A DNA stretch of 64,000 nt, taken from the NCBI GenBank assembly GCA_965262455.1, contig CBDHFH010000008.1:1364001-1428000 (forward strand). The letters run 5' to 3'. Every line of letters starts with the position of its first letter. The first letter of the stretch is position 1. The translations under genes and the position numbers were made by a program. Source of the stretch: UBA1858 sp965262455. GTDB taxonomy: Bacteria > Pseudomonadota > Gammaproteobacteria > UBA4575. Shown one piece after another: positions 42,670-51,771 of this stretch. Below the pieces are notes generated by a model. That model was not told the origin of the DNA, ran no database searches, and saw nothing but the letters and a program-made list of their open reading frames with translations.

Positions 42670-45177
42670 ATGGCTGCAAAAGTTTCATTAATTAATATCG
42701 GCAAAGATCTTTGGTCCTACTTGTGTCGACAAATACCACCTCCCGTGGCCTTGTCTAACTACACCAGTGAAGCTCAATTGTCGGAAGTTTTGAAATCAGG
42801 AAACCTTGATGCGGACATTATTGTGCTAGGCCACCACTTGTCGGACCCATTAAAAATTGCCAACTGGGTAAAAGCCGTTAACCCATACACGAAAATTTTT
42901 GTCTTGCGCAGACCGAATGATTTTGAAGTCATGCGTAAAGATTTTGAAGACAACCCATCACTCGGTGACGGATTAATGCTCTGCTCCACTGCCGACATAA
43001 AAAGTTTGCCCGCAGTGTTGATTAGCTCCACACCCAAATCTGCCAACGACACCAATATTAATGCCGCACTAGATAGTAACGACAACATCCCGGTGTTGAA
43101 CAAGAAAGCCTTACTCACTCAGCCAGATGAGATTGAAGTCGTAGATGATCTGCTTAATAGCGCGAATGTTGGCTTTATCCTGTTAGACAAGAATCACACC
43201 ATCACTCATGCAAATACTGTCGCTTGCGATTTACTCAATTTAGACGCAAAAGAATCACTCGGCACGCCTATTGATCTTATCCTCGGCGGGCAAGATCAAA
43301 CAGGTGTGCTGCGCTTAATTAATGAATCCCAGGATAGCGAATCGAAAGCGACCGGGCTGATCACCGTAGACAGTGAATTTGGCACTATGCACTTACGCTG
43401 CACAGTCGCGCTGAATGACAATACAAACACTTCTTCAGGCTACGCACTGGTGATTCAAAATCAAAGCAACCTGATGCGTATTGAAGCCGAGTTACTGGAA
43501 GAACAAACACGCAACAAACTCACTCTCGAGTTGCTCAAAGAAGGCGTCATCATTACCGATCAAAGCCTGGATGTGATTCACATGAATCCGGTAGCAGAAA
43601 GTCTAACCGGTTGGCCAGCCTTTGAAGCGGAAGGACATAATATTGAAGAAATAATCCGCTTAATCGATTCTGATCGACGCGAACGTTATGCTATTCCTGG
43701 TTTCACAGCGCTACAAGAAAACCGCACTATTCATGTTGATCAAAATTTATTACTGGTCAACAACCACAATGATGAGCGCGCAATAGAATTAACCATTGCC
43801 CCGCATTATCCCGCTGAAAACAGTGTCTGTGGCGCCGTTATCATTATAAAAGATTTATCAGAAACCAAACGACTTACCAGCGAAATACAGCATCGCGCGT
43901 CGCACGATGCATTGACGGGTTTACTCAACAGACAAGAATTTGAATACCAACTAGAAAAATCGATTGCCAGTGCCGCCATGCATGATGTCCAGCATGTCTT
44001 ATGCTATATCGATGTAAATCAATTCAAGATTATTAATGCCCAAGCGGGTCACACCGCAGGTGACTTTATTCTAAAAGAAGTTGCCCATTTACTACGCTCC
44101 AAAATTCGCAGCATCGATTATATTGGCCGACTGGGTGGCGATGAATTTGCAATTTTACTGGTTAATCATTCGCTAGATAATGCCAAACGCACGGCACAAA
44201 CATTGATTGACGAATTCCAAGGTCATAATTTCACATGGGAATCACAATCCTTTGAATTAGGACTAAGCGTCGGCGTTGTACCTGTTACCAAAGAATCGCC
44301 CGAACCCGCACAAATGCTGACACGCGCAGAATTAACTTGCTATTCAGCAAAAGAGCGCGGCCGCAATCAAGTCCATGTGTATCAATCGGATGATGATGAA
44401 CTCACGCGCAAACATGCTGAAATTCTTCGCGCGGCAGGCATCACTGGCGCGCTGCAAGAAGACCGCTTCATGCTTTACTGCCAACCAATTGTGTCATTGT
44501 CCCTGGGTAATCGCTCAATTCAACATTACGAGCTTTTACTGCGTTTGAATGATGCTAACGGAAATATCATTATGCCGGGCAGTTTTATACCTGCGGCTGA
44601 ACGTTATGGCTTAATGCCCAATGTTGATCGCTGGGTCATCCACACTGCACTACACAATTATCATGATACGTTTGGCGAGAAATCAGGTGTGCATATTGCC
44701 ATTAACTTATCGGGCAATTCACTCAATGACGAAAAACTACTCGACTTCATTAAAGATGAACTCGAAAGCTCGCAAGTCAACCCTCAACAAGTTTGTTTTG
44801 AAATAACCGAAACGGCCGCAATTAATAACCTTGCCCAGGCCAGCCATTTAATTAAAGAACTTAAAACAGTCGGCTGTTGCTTTGCACTGGATGACTTTGG
44901 CAGCGGTCTCTCATCATTTACTTATTTAAAGAATCTGCCAGTGGATTATTTAAAAATAGATGGCAGCTTCGTCACCGATATGTCAAATGACACTATTGAT
45001 TACGCAATGGTAGAAGCGATAAATCAACTTGGACACGTGATGGGTATCGGCACGATTGCCGAATGTGCTGAGAGTGAGGAAGTAGTTGAGCAATTACGCA
45101 AGCTTGGCGTCGATTTTGCTCAGGGATATGCAATGGGCTCACCGATGCCTATGGATGGCTTAAAGCTATTGCACTGA
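42670..45177 (+). CDS. Diguanylate cyclase/phosphodiesterase with receiver-like, two PAS, GGDEF and EAL domains
   Basis: The 835-residue cytosolic protein has a receiver-like N-terminal region (about 1-120) without a clear phosphorylation site. PAS domains follow near 160-265 and 275-395, then a GGDEF domain (DALTGLLNRQEFE; RLGGDEFAILL near 490) and an EAL domain (YELLLRL; INLSGNSLND; FEITETAAI; DDFGSGLSS; DYLKIDGSF; QGYAMGSP; about 590-830). An RxxD inhibitory site (RSID) sits five residues before GGDEF. All EAL catalytic positions look intact, so it may both make and break c-di-GMP. Layout resembles FimX with an added PAS. The next GGDEF gene starts 10 bp downstream. Confidence 0.92.
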   Translation: MAAKVSLINIGKDLWSYLCRQIPPPVALSNYTSEAQLSEVLKSGNLDADIIVLGHHLSDPLKIANWVKAVNPYTKIFVLRRPNDFEVMRKDFEDNPSLGDGLMLCSTADIKSLPAVLISSTPKSANDTNINAALDSNDNIPVLNKKALLTQPDEIEVVDDLLNSANVGFILLDKNHTITHANTVACDLLNLDAKESLGTPIDLILGGQDQTGVLRLINESQDSESKATGLITVDSEFGTMHLRCTVALNDNTNTSSGYALVIQNQSNLMRIEAELLEEQTRNKLTLELLKEGVIITDQSLDVIHMNPVAESLTGWPAFEAEGHNIEEIIRLIDSDRRERYAIPGFTALQENRTIHVDQNLLLVNNHNDERAIELTIAPHYPAENSVCGAVIIIKDLSETKRLTSEIQHRASHDALTGLLNRQEFEYQLEKSIASAAMHDVQHVLCYIDVNQFKIINAQAGHTAGDFILKEVAHLLRSKIRSIDYIGRLGGDEFAILLVNHSLDNAKRTAQTLIDEFQGHNFTWESQSFELGLSVGVVPVTKESPEPAQMLTRAELTCYSAKERGRNQVHVYQSDDDELTRKHAEILRAAGITGALQEDRFMLYCQPIVSLSLGNRSIQHYELLLRLNDANGNIIMPGSFIPAAERYGLMPNVDRWVIHTALHNYHDTFGEKSGVHIAINLSGNSLNDEKLLDFIKDELESSQVNPQQVCFEITETAAINNLAQASHLIKELKTVGCCFALDDFGSGLSSFTYLKNLPVDYLKIDGSFVTDMSNDTIDYAMVEAINQLGHVMGIGTIAECAESEEVVEQLRKLGVDFAQGYAMGSPMPMDGLKLLH

Positions 45178-45187
45178 GTAAGCAATC

Positions 45188-46303
45188 ATGACTGCACAGC
45201 CCAAACAAAAGAAACTGGAATTAAATGAAATCGATACGCTTAAGCAGCGCTTAGAAACACTTTATGACGACGCACGTAATAACGAAAAAATACTTAAAAA
45301 ATTTCAGTATCTAGAATTAAAATTACTAAGCTGCAGCTCTCTATCGGAATTAATCCAAATCATCACTCATCACAGCCGTTCCACTTTTGGCTGGGACACA
45401 TTAACAATCATCTTGCACGATGATGACCGCAAAATATATAAATTACTCAAAGATTCTGGCGAAAACCCGGACAAACAAGAAACGCTGCAACTGCTGCCGG
45501 ACATCTCGCATGTTAAACAAATTTATGGCATGAATCGCAAACCGAGTTTAGGCCGGTTTGATCTTGCCAAGCATCGCAGTTTATTCCTGGATACCCAGAA
45601 ATATCCTAGGAGCGTGGCATTGCTACCCCTGCAAAGAAATTCGCGCTTACTTGGCAGTTTAAATCTCGGCAGTTACAAGCCTGAACGTTTCCAAAAAGGC
45701 AACGCCACAGACTTTTTACAACACTTAGCCGCAGTGCTAGCCACCTGTCTACATACTGCCATTGCACACGAGCGGCTAAAACAGGCCGGCTTGACTGACG
45801 CATTAACTGGTATCAACAATCGTCGTTTCTTCGATCAACGATTAGATGAAGAAATCTCTCGTAATAAACGCCTAGAAACCAGTTTGAGTTGCTTGTTTAT
45901 TGATATTGACCATTTCAAAGTGATTAATGATACCTACGGGCATGATGTAGGAGATGATGTACTGAAGAAAGTCGCCGAATTGGTGCGTGCACAGATTAGA
46001 TCAATAGATGTAGTGGCACGTTATGGCGGTGAAGAATTTGCCATCCTGCTCGGTCAAAGTGGCGAGGCTAAAGCGATAGAAATTGCTGAACGAATTCGCT
46101 CAATTGTTGCTGATACAGAATTTAATGGCGCCGATATCCGTACCAACATTACTGTATCAGTCGGTGTATCAACGATTAATTTTCGCGACACAAGCATAAA
46201 AGATTCAAAGCTGATTGGCAGACAATTGCTTCAACGCGCTGACAAAGCGCTCTATCAAGCCAAGCAAAGCGGCAGAGATCGAGTTATATTTTTACAAAAA
46301 TAA
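45188..46303 (+). CDS. Diguanylate cyclase with GAF/DUF484-like sensor
   Basis: The 371-residue protein starts with a coiled coil (about 8-45). A GAF/DUF484-like domain (about 50-200; SVALLPLQRNSRLLGSLNLGS) and a C-terminal GGDEF domain follow (LTDALTGINNRRFFDQRL; LFIDIDHFKVINDTYGHDVGDDVL; ARYGGEEFAILL; RADKALYQAKQSGRDRV). The active GGEEF motif and an RxxD inhibitory site (RSID, five residues before) are both present, so it should synthesise c-di-GMP under product control. It directly follows the PAS-GGDEF-EAL gene, likely in one transcript. Confidence 0.93.
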   Translation: MTAQPKQKKLELNEIDTLKQRLETLYDDARNNEKILKKFQYLELKLLSCSSLSELIQIITHHSRSTFGWDTLTIILHDDDRKIYKLLKDSGENPDKQETLQLLPDISHVKQIYGMNRKPSLGRFDLAKHRSLFLDTQKYPRSVALLPLQRNSRLLGSLNLGSYKPERFQKGNATDFLQHLAAVLATCLHTAIAHERLKQAGLTDALTGINNRRFFDQRLDEEISRNKRLETSLSCLFIDIDHFKVINDTYGHDVGDDVLKKVAELVRAQIRSIDVVARYGGEEFAILLGQSGEAKAIEIAERIRSIVADTEFNGADIRTNITVSVGVSTINFRDTSIKDSKLIGRQLLQRADKALYQAKQSGRDRVIFLQK

Positions 46304-46439
46304 CGCAACACAATACACTTTAAGCATTTAGTGTATTTGCATTCCCACTCTTGCCAATACGTTATTCCTTTTGACGTTATTAGACATTAATCATTGCCTA
46401 TGCTCAAATGCGAACCTATTTCAGCCAAGAGGCGTGATA

Positions 46440-46892
46440 ATGCGCACACTTCCTTTTGTCATTGCTTGTCTACTCATTATTCCTTTATACGCATGCTTAC
46501 CCAGCGACAATAACCAAGTTCAGTCTGTTAGTTATGAACAGATGTCAGCAACACTTAAGCAGGCATTAGCTGATCCAAAATTGTTTCAGGCCGAGTTAAA
46601 AGAAACCTGCCCTAAATTTAAGCCGCTGTTATTAGAGGTTGCAGAAACAATTAATATGGGTTCACGAATCTGGAATGCCGGCGGGCTTCCGATTACGATT
46701 AGACTTTATGAAGGGGTGGCTTATCGCGTGTTATACGAAATAGATGATGAATGCCCACGTTTAGCACATGCGTTTCAAGCAGGCCTTACACAAGCACAAC
46801 AACAAACAAGCATGAATGAAAAAGGTCGCGTCCTTCGCGATACATTGGATTTAATTCTCGGCGGACCACCTGCAAAGCCGCCCGGCGCCTAA
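46440..46892 (+). CDS. Hypothetical lipoprotein
   Basis: From ATG 46440, preceded by AAGAGG, the product is 150 residues with a lipoprotein signal ending LYAC (cysteine about 19). The mature part is largely helical, with two further cysteines (ETCPKF and DECPRL) and ends with a Gly/Pro-rich tail. I do not recognise the family. A longer frame from 46371 would hide the signal, so the internal start is preferred. It lies between the GAF-GGDEF gene and cmoA, in line with both. Confidence 0.75.
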   Translation: MRTLPFVIACLLIIPLYACLPSDNNQVQSVSYEQMSATLKQALADPKLFQAELKETCPKFKPLLLEVAETINMGSRIWNAGGLPITIRLYEGVAYRVLYEIDDECPRLAHAFQAGLTQAQQQTSMNEKGRVLRDTLDLILGGPPAKPPGA

Positions 46893-46912
46893 ATACCTTG
46901 AATAATTAATGC

Positions 46913-47638
46913 ATGAGCAAAGACGAAATATATAAGCACCCGATTCAAAATATTGAAGATTTTACATTCGATCAAACCGTCAGTGACGCATTTGATGACA
47001 TGGTGGATCGGTCTGTGCCTGGCTATCGCACACTGATTGCAAATATCGGCCCTATTGCTTGTCAATTTTATCGCCCAGACACGAACTGTTATGACTTGGG
47101 TTGTTCGCATGGTGCCGCCGCTTTATCTATTTTCAATCACTGTAAAGACATGCGCGTGCAAATACATGCAGTCGATAACTCGTCAGCAATGATCGACAGT
47201 TGCAACACCCTGATCCAACAAGCCAGTGCAAACGACAACATTCATACGCATATCAATGATATCTGTGACATCACAATTGAAAACGCCTCGGTCATAATTC
47301 TAAATCTTACTTTACAATTCTTGCCCGTTAACAAGCGAACTGAATTATTGCAAACTATATATAACGGAATGGTCACCGGTGGTGCATGCATCCTAACGGA
47401 AAAAGTTATCATGCCGGACGAGCAACACGATGCACTTTATCACCAATTGCATTCTAGGTTTAAATCTGCCAACCAATACAGCGAACTGGAGATTAGTCAA
47501 AAGAGAAAAGCATTAGAAAATGTGCTTATAAGAGAGCCGCTCGCAACTCATCAACAACGCTTAATGAATTGTGGATTTACTCATGTTTCAACTTGGTTTC
47601 AATGCATTAATTTTATTTCATTACTTGCGATTAAATGA
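46913..47638 (+). CDS. cmoA: Carboxy-S-adenosyl-L-methionine synthase
   Basis: This 241-residue SAM-dependent enzyme makes carboxy-SAM from SAM and prephenate for tRNA wobble uridine modification (cmo5U34). Motif I is CYDLGCSHGAAALSI (about 61-75), then HAVDNSSAMIDSC and ASVIILNLTLQFLP; the N-terminus with IEDFTFDQTVSDAFDDMVDRS is diagnostic for CmoA. The stop overlaps the cmoB start (ATGA), as in E. coli. Confidence 0.96.
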   Translation: MSKDEIYKHPIQNIEDFTFDQTVSDAFDDMVDRSVPGYRTLIANIGPIACQFYRPDTNCYDLGCSHGAAALSIFNHCKDMRVQIHAVDNSSAMIDSCNTLIQQASANDNIHTHINDICDITIENASVIILNLTLQFLPVNKRTELLQTIYNGMVTGGACILTEKVIMPDEQHDALYHQLHSRFKSANQYSELEISQKRKALENVLIREPLATHQQRLMNCGFTHVSTWFQCINFISLLAIK

Positions 47639-48618
47639 ATATAGAGTTTTACCAGCATTTATTAAACGCTACCAACATAGCCAACACATCAAGCTGGGAT
47701 CATCAATTAAACAAACAACTGAAAGATATTTTCTCCCAACCACCACATGGTCACTTTAGCCAGTGGCAAGTCATTGTTAATCAGTTATCTTGTTTGCAAA
47801 CGAAGCACTATGAGTTTGATCGTGCCAGCATTGTTATTGGCCAAGCGAGTGACGTTGCAAACATCCACTCACAACAGATTGAAATGTTACTGAAAGCGTT
47901 ACTTCCATGGCGCAAAGGACCTTTTAATTTTTTTGGCATCGACATCGATAGTGAATGGCGCTGCGACCAGAAATGGCAACGGGTACAAAGATGCTTACCA
48001 TGTTTGCAGGATAAATCCATTCTGGATGTTGGCTGCGGTAATGGCTATTACATGTTACGCATGCTCGGTGATGGCGCAAAATCTGTGATAGGTGTAGACC
48101 CTACATTGATTTTCTTAGCGCAGTTTTATGCACTCACACAGAATTTAAACACCAAATTAGACGCACACTTATTGCCACTGACTTTCGAACAGCTGCCTAA
48201 CACGATGAATCATTTCGATGTGATATTTTCCATGGGTGTTCTTTACCATAGGCGCAATCCACAAGAACATTTGCAACGACTTTTTTCACATTTGAATAAT
48301 GGTGGTAAATTGATTTTGGAAACATTAATTATTAATAACCACACCAGTGAACAACTCATCCCTGAGCAACGTTACGCTGGGATGCGTAATGTCTGGAGCG
48401 TACCGACACCTAGCTTGATAGAAGCCTGGTTGCAACAGAGTGGTTTTAAAAACATTGAATTACATGATCAACGAGTCACATCAGTTACAGAACAACGCGC
48501 CACTGAATGGACCAAGAATTTCTCCCTGCAAAATTTCCTCGACCCAAATGATACGAGTAAAACCATCGAAGGCTATCCAGCGCCTGTGCGCGCTATCTTT
48601 TCAGCACAAAAGACTTGA
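47635..48618 (+). CDS. cmoB: tRNA U34 carboxymethyltransferase
   Basis: This 327-residue enzyme transfers the carboxymethyl group from carboxy-SAM to 5-hydroxyuridine at tRNA position 34. The family N-terminus is recognisable (FYQHLLN). RKGPFNFFGIDIDSEWRCDQKWQR (in part) and the methyltransferase motif ILDVGCGNGYYMLRMLGDGAKSV (in part; about 125-145) follow, then FSMGVLYHRRNP. It overlaps cmoA by four bases; both genes form a translationally coupled pair. Confidence 0.96.
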   Translation: MNIEFYQHLLNATNIANTSSWDHQLNKQLKDIFSQPPHGHFSQWQVIVNQLSCLQTKHYEFDRASIVIGQASDVANIHSQQIEMLLKALLPWRKGPFNFFGIDIDSEWRCDQKWQRVQRCLPCLQDKSILDVGCGNGYYMLRMLGDGAKSVIGVDPTLIFLAQFYALTQNLNTKLDAHLLPLTFEQLPNTMNHFDVIFSMGVLYHRRNPQEHLQRLFSHLNNGGKLILETLIINNHTSEQLIPEQRYAGMRNVWSVPTPSLIEAWLQQSGFKNIELHDQRVTSVTEQRATEWTKNFSLQNFLDPNDTSKTIEGYPAPVRAIFSAQKT

Positions 48619-48749
48619 CTCTCTTAACGCGCTTTATTAGTGCGTAAATTTCATCAACACGCCATTAGTTGGTGCTATGCGCATCATTAGATGGCATACT
48701 GCACACTTCTAGCGCGCATTCAAGCATATGAACTAAGGAGAAAAAAACA

Positions 48750-49088
48750 ATGAAGCTAGTCACCGCTATCATTAAACCCTTCAAATTAGATGATGTACGT
48801 GAAACGCTCACCGAACAAGGCATACAAGGCTTGACGGTGACTGAGGTAAAAGGATTTGGTCGGCAAAAGGGACACACGGAACTCTATCGTGGCGCAGAGT
48901 ACGTCATTGATTTTTTACCTAAATTAAAAATTGAAATCGCCGTTCCAGCCGATAGAGTCGATGACGTCATCGAAGCAATCACACGTGCTGCCAACACGGG
49001 AAAAATCGGTGATGGCAAAATTTTCATTACCGATATAGATCAAGCTGTTCGAATAAGAACCGGAGAAACCGGCCAAGATGCACTGTAG
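48750..49088 (+). CDS. glnK: Nitrogen regulatory protein P-II (GlnK type)
   Basis: This 112-residue signal protein has a P-II N-terminus (MKLVTAIIKPFKLDDVRETL) and a T-loop containing GHTELYRGAEY with uridylylation Tyr51. The C-terminal segment GKIGDGKIFI is also present. It reports 2-oxoglutarate, ATP/ADP and nitrogen status. Immediate linkage to amtB (14 bp) identifies it as GlnK, which binds and blocks AmtB. A GGAG Shine-Dalgarno lies about 8 nt upstream. No clear sigma-54 promoter was seen in the 131-bp upstream gap. Confidence 0.95.
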   Translation: MKLVTAIIKPFKLDDVRETLTEQGIQGLTVTEVKGFGRQKGHTELYRGAEYVIDFLPKLKIEIAVPADRVDDVIEAITRAANTGKIGDGKIFITDIDQAVRIRTGETGQDAL

Positions 49089-49102
49089 CAGAGAGGGAGA
49101 TT

Positions 49103-50398
49103 ATGAGTCACAACAACTACAACAAAATATTAATTAGCAGTTTACTTCTTTTTACTCCAGCGCTTGTCAACGCAGATCAATTGAATGGCGCTGATACTGC
49201 TTGGATACTCACATCCACGGCTTTGGTGTTATTCATGACCATCCCAGGATTGTCATTATTCTATGCGGGTCTTGTGAGAAGTAAAAACGTGTTATCTGTG
49301 CTTATGCAATGTTTCACCATCACTTGTGTTGCTTCCATTGTATGGCTAGCGTTTGGTTACAGCATGAGCTTTAGTTCACACGCTTCATTGAATCAATGGA
49401 TGGGAGGCTTCGATAATTTATTTTTATCTGAAGTCACTCGAGAAAGTATCTCAGGCGGTATCCCGGAAACCGTTTTCGTCATGTTTCAGATGACATTCGC
49501 AATTATTACGCCTGCGTTAGTGATTGGTGGGTTCGCAGAACGCATGAAATTTTCGGCCATGATCTGGTTTACCATTTTGTGGATGACATTAGTATATTTT
49601 CCAATCTGTCATTGGGTATGGGGCGGTGGCTGGTTAGCCGACAAAGGCACGCTTGATTTTGCTGGTGGCTTAGTCGTTCATATCACAGCAGGGGTCGGGG
49701 CGTTAGTCGCAGCGATCATGCTAGGAAAACGTAATGGATTTCCTAACACTCCTCTTCCGCCACATAATTTGACCATGTCCGTTACTGGCGCCGGCATGTT
49801 ATGGGTCGGCTGGTTTGGTTTTAATGGCGGCAGCGCATTAGCTGCTAATGGCGATGCTGGCATGGCCATTCTTGTCACACACATTAGTGCAGCGATGGCT
49901 TCATTAACCTGGATGTTTATTGAGTGGATAAAATATGGCAAGCCGAGTGTATTAGGCATCGTCACTGGAATGGTCGCCGGGTTAGGTAGCATCACACCCG
50001 CGTCAGGCTTTGTTGGCCCCATAGGTGCTATTGTCATAGGATTCACAGCCGGCCTTGTTTGCTTTACTGCAACAAACTTTATGAAACGCACCTTACATAT
50101 TGATGATTCATTAGATGTATTTCCGGTGCATGGCGTAGGCGGCATTATTGGTACATTGCTCGCCGGTGTATTTGTCGCTTCTCAGTTTGGTGGCGCCGGC
50201 CTTGCTCAGGGTGTCAGTATTGCCGACCAATTAGGTGTGCAGTTTACTGCCGTCATTGCGGTACTAGTATGGACCGCCATCGCGACCTTTATTGTTTTAA
50301 AAGTAACCAGTCTGATATGTGGTCTGCGTGCTACTGACGAACAAGAACGCAGCGGCCTGGACATTACTCAACATGAAGAAAAAGGCTACAACATGTAA
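49103..50398 (+). CDS. amtB: Ammonium transporter AmtB
   Basis: This 431-residue channel-like transporter has a cleavable-looking signal (to about residue 22, VNADQLNGADTAW) and eleven membrane helices. Family motifs are PGLSLFYAGLVRSKNVLSV, CHWVWGGGWL, DFAGGLVVHITAGVGALVAA (about 190-209), WFGFNGGSA and FPVHGVGGIIGTLLAGVF. The pore-lining histidines lie in VVHIT and PVHGV. It is regulated by GlnK encoded immediately before it. An intrinsic terminator follows 18 bp after the stop. Confidence 0.97.
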   Translation: MSHNNYNKILISSLLLFTPALVNADQLNGADTAWILTSTALVLFMTIPGLSLFYAGLVRSKNVLSVLMQCFTITCVASIVWLAFGYSMSFSSHASLNQWMGGFDNLFLSEVTRESISGGIPETVFVMFQMTFAIITPALVIGGFAERMKFSAMIWFTILWMTLVYFPICHWVWGGGWLADKGTLDFAGGLVVHITAGVGALVAAIMLGKRNGFPNTPLPPHNLTMSVTGAGMLWVGWFGFNGGSALAANGDAGMAILVTHISAAMASLTWMFIEWIKYGKPSVLGIVTGMVAGLGSITPASGFVGPIGAIVIGFTAGLVCFTATNFMKRTLHIDDSLDVFPVHGVGGIIGTLLAGVFVASQFGGAGLAQGVSIADQLGVQFTAVIAVLVWTAIATFIVLKVTSLICGLRATDEQERSGLDITQHEEKGYNM

Positions 50399-50416
50399 GC
50401 ATAATGGCGACACTGT

Positions 50417-50447
50417 TAAAAAGGCGGCTAAATAGCCGCCTTTTTTT
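50417..50447 (+). terminator. Intrinsic terminator of glnK-amtB
   Basis: AAAAAGGCGGCTA, a short AT loop and TAGCCGCC form an 8-bp stem followed by seven T (50441-50447). It lies 18 bp after the amtB stop. The mirrored A-run makes it possibly bidirectional. Confidence 0.92.
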
Positions 50448-50475
50448 ACATACCTAATTCAGATGCCTCTATAAT
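50446..50475 (+). promoter_or_regulatory. Probable sigma-70 promoter of pcnB
   Basis: TATAAT at 50470-50475 is a perfect -10 hexamer; TTACAT at 50446-50451, 18 nt upstream, is a fair -35. Transcription would start about 7 nt after the -10, which is the pcnB GTG at 50482. The -35 overlaps the end of the amtB terminator's T-run. Confidence 0.55.
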
Positions 50476-50481
50476 TGCCTG

Positions 50482-51771
50482 GTGCAAAATACTAATAAAC
50501 CATCGAGTCACCTCAGACGTATTCCCTTCAATGAACACCAAATTGATGAGAGCAAGATTTGTCATCAAGCACGTTTTGTTGTTGAGACATTAATACAGGC
50601 AAACTATCAAGCCTATCTTGTAGGCGGTTGTGTACGCGATCTTGTGTTAGGCATTGAACCAAAAGACTTTGATGTCGCCACCGACGCTCACCCCGAGCAA
50701 ATACGCGCCTTGTTTGACAATAGTCGCCTAATAGGGCGTCGATTTCGTATCGTGCATGTCGTGTTTAAACGCAACATTATTGAAGTATCCACATTCCGCG
50801 CGAATGCCAGCCAAAGCAGTCAACACTCCCATAAAGAACACTCTGGCCGAATTGTCAGAGATAACACGTTTGGCACTATCGAAGAGGATGCAATGCGTCG
50901 CGATTTCACAATTAACGCATTGTATTACGACATCAATAAATCAGAAGTACTGGATTATTGTTCTGGTTATCAAGATTTACTGGACAAAAAAATTCGTATG
51001 ATTGGTGACGTGACGACACGTTATCGCGAGGATCCAGTGCGTATATTAAGAGCGCTTCGCTTTCGCGCAAAGTTAGATCTGATTATTGAACAACATACTG
51101 AACAACCTATTAAGCAACTTGCCCCGCTACTCGCTGATATCCCCGCAGCGAGATTATTCGATGAAGTCATCAAGCTCTTTCACAGCGGTTACGCCGTACG
51201 TTGTTTTGAAGAACTTAAAAAATATCATTTATTAAGTGTTTTATTTCCAATCACTGAGCAAGCCATCAAACATAAACACTCTTTCAGCTCAATAATTCAT
51301 AGCGCATTGGAAAATACAGACAGTCGCATTGCCCAAGGTAAATCTGTCAATCCTGCATTTATTTTTTCAATTTTATTATGGCAACCTTATTTACAACTGC
51401 TTCAACAAACTATCGACCAAGGCACGCCCTATGCTGAGGCCGCTTGGTCAGCTGGTAGAGCTGTCGTACTAGATCAATCCAATATAACTTCAATCCCTAA
51501 ACGCTTTTCAATTATGATTTGCGAAATATGGAAATTGCAAAATCGTTTTAAGCATAAGAAAGGCAAAAGAACATTACTTTTACTGCAACACCCCCGCTTT
51601 CGCGCCGCCTACGACTTCATGTGTATTCGTGCGCAAGCAGGCGACACAGATAATGAGGATTGCACCTGGTGGACACACATACAAACACTACCGGAACAAG
51701 AACAGCGTAATATAATCTACTCAAAACTAAGAACACCACGCAAGAAAAAACTTCATGACAACAAGCCGTAA
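50482..51771 (+). CDS. pcnB: Poly(A) polymerase PcnB
   Basis: This 429-residue class II nucleotidyltransferase adds 3' poly(A) tails that promote RNA decay. Seen motifs are YQAYLVGGCVRDLVLGIEPKDFDVATDA (in part; about 38-65, metal-binding DxD), RLIGRRFRIVHVVF, MRRDFTINALYYD and REDPVRILRALRFRAKL. The start appears to be GTG at 50482, with no Shine-Dalgarno. The perfect -10 just upstream suggests a leaderless or near-leaderless message. E. coli pcnB also has an inefficient start codon. The 3' end overlaps folK by 17 bp. Confidence 0.94.
   Translation: MQNTNKPSSHLRRIPFNEHQIDESKICHQARFVVETLIQANYQAYLVGGCVRDLVLGIEPKDFDVATDAHPEQIRALFDNSRLIGRRFRIVHVVFKRNIIEVSTFRANASQSSQHSHKEHSGRIVRDNTFGTIEEDAMRRDFTINALYYDINKSEVLDYCSGYQDLLDKKIRMIGDVTTRYREDPVRILRALRFRAKLDLIIEQHTEQPIKQLAPLLADIPAARLFDEVIKLFHSGYAVRCFEELKKYHLLSVLFPITEQAIKHKHSFSSIIHSALENTDSRIAQGKSVNPAFIFSILLWQPYLQLLQQTIDQGTPYAEAAWSAGRAVVLDQSNITSIPKRFSIMICEIWKLQNRFKHKKGKRTLLLLQHPRFRAAYDFMCIRAQAGDTDNEDCTWWTHIQTLPEQEQRNIIYSKLRTPRKKKLHDNKP

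Noticed and set aside
49678..50145. A 155-codon open frame antisense to amtB
   Set aside because: Shadow of a membrane protein; low-complexity composition without a start context.
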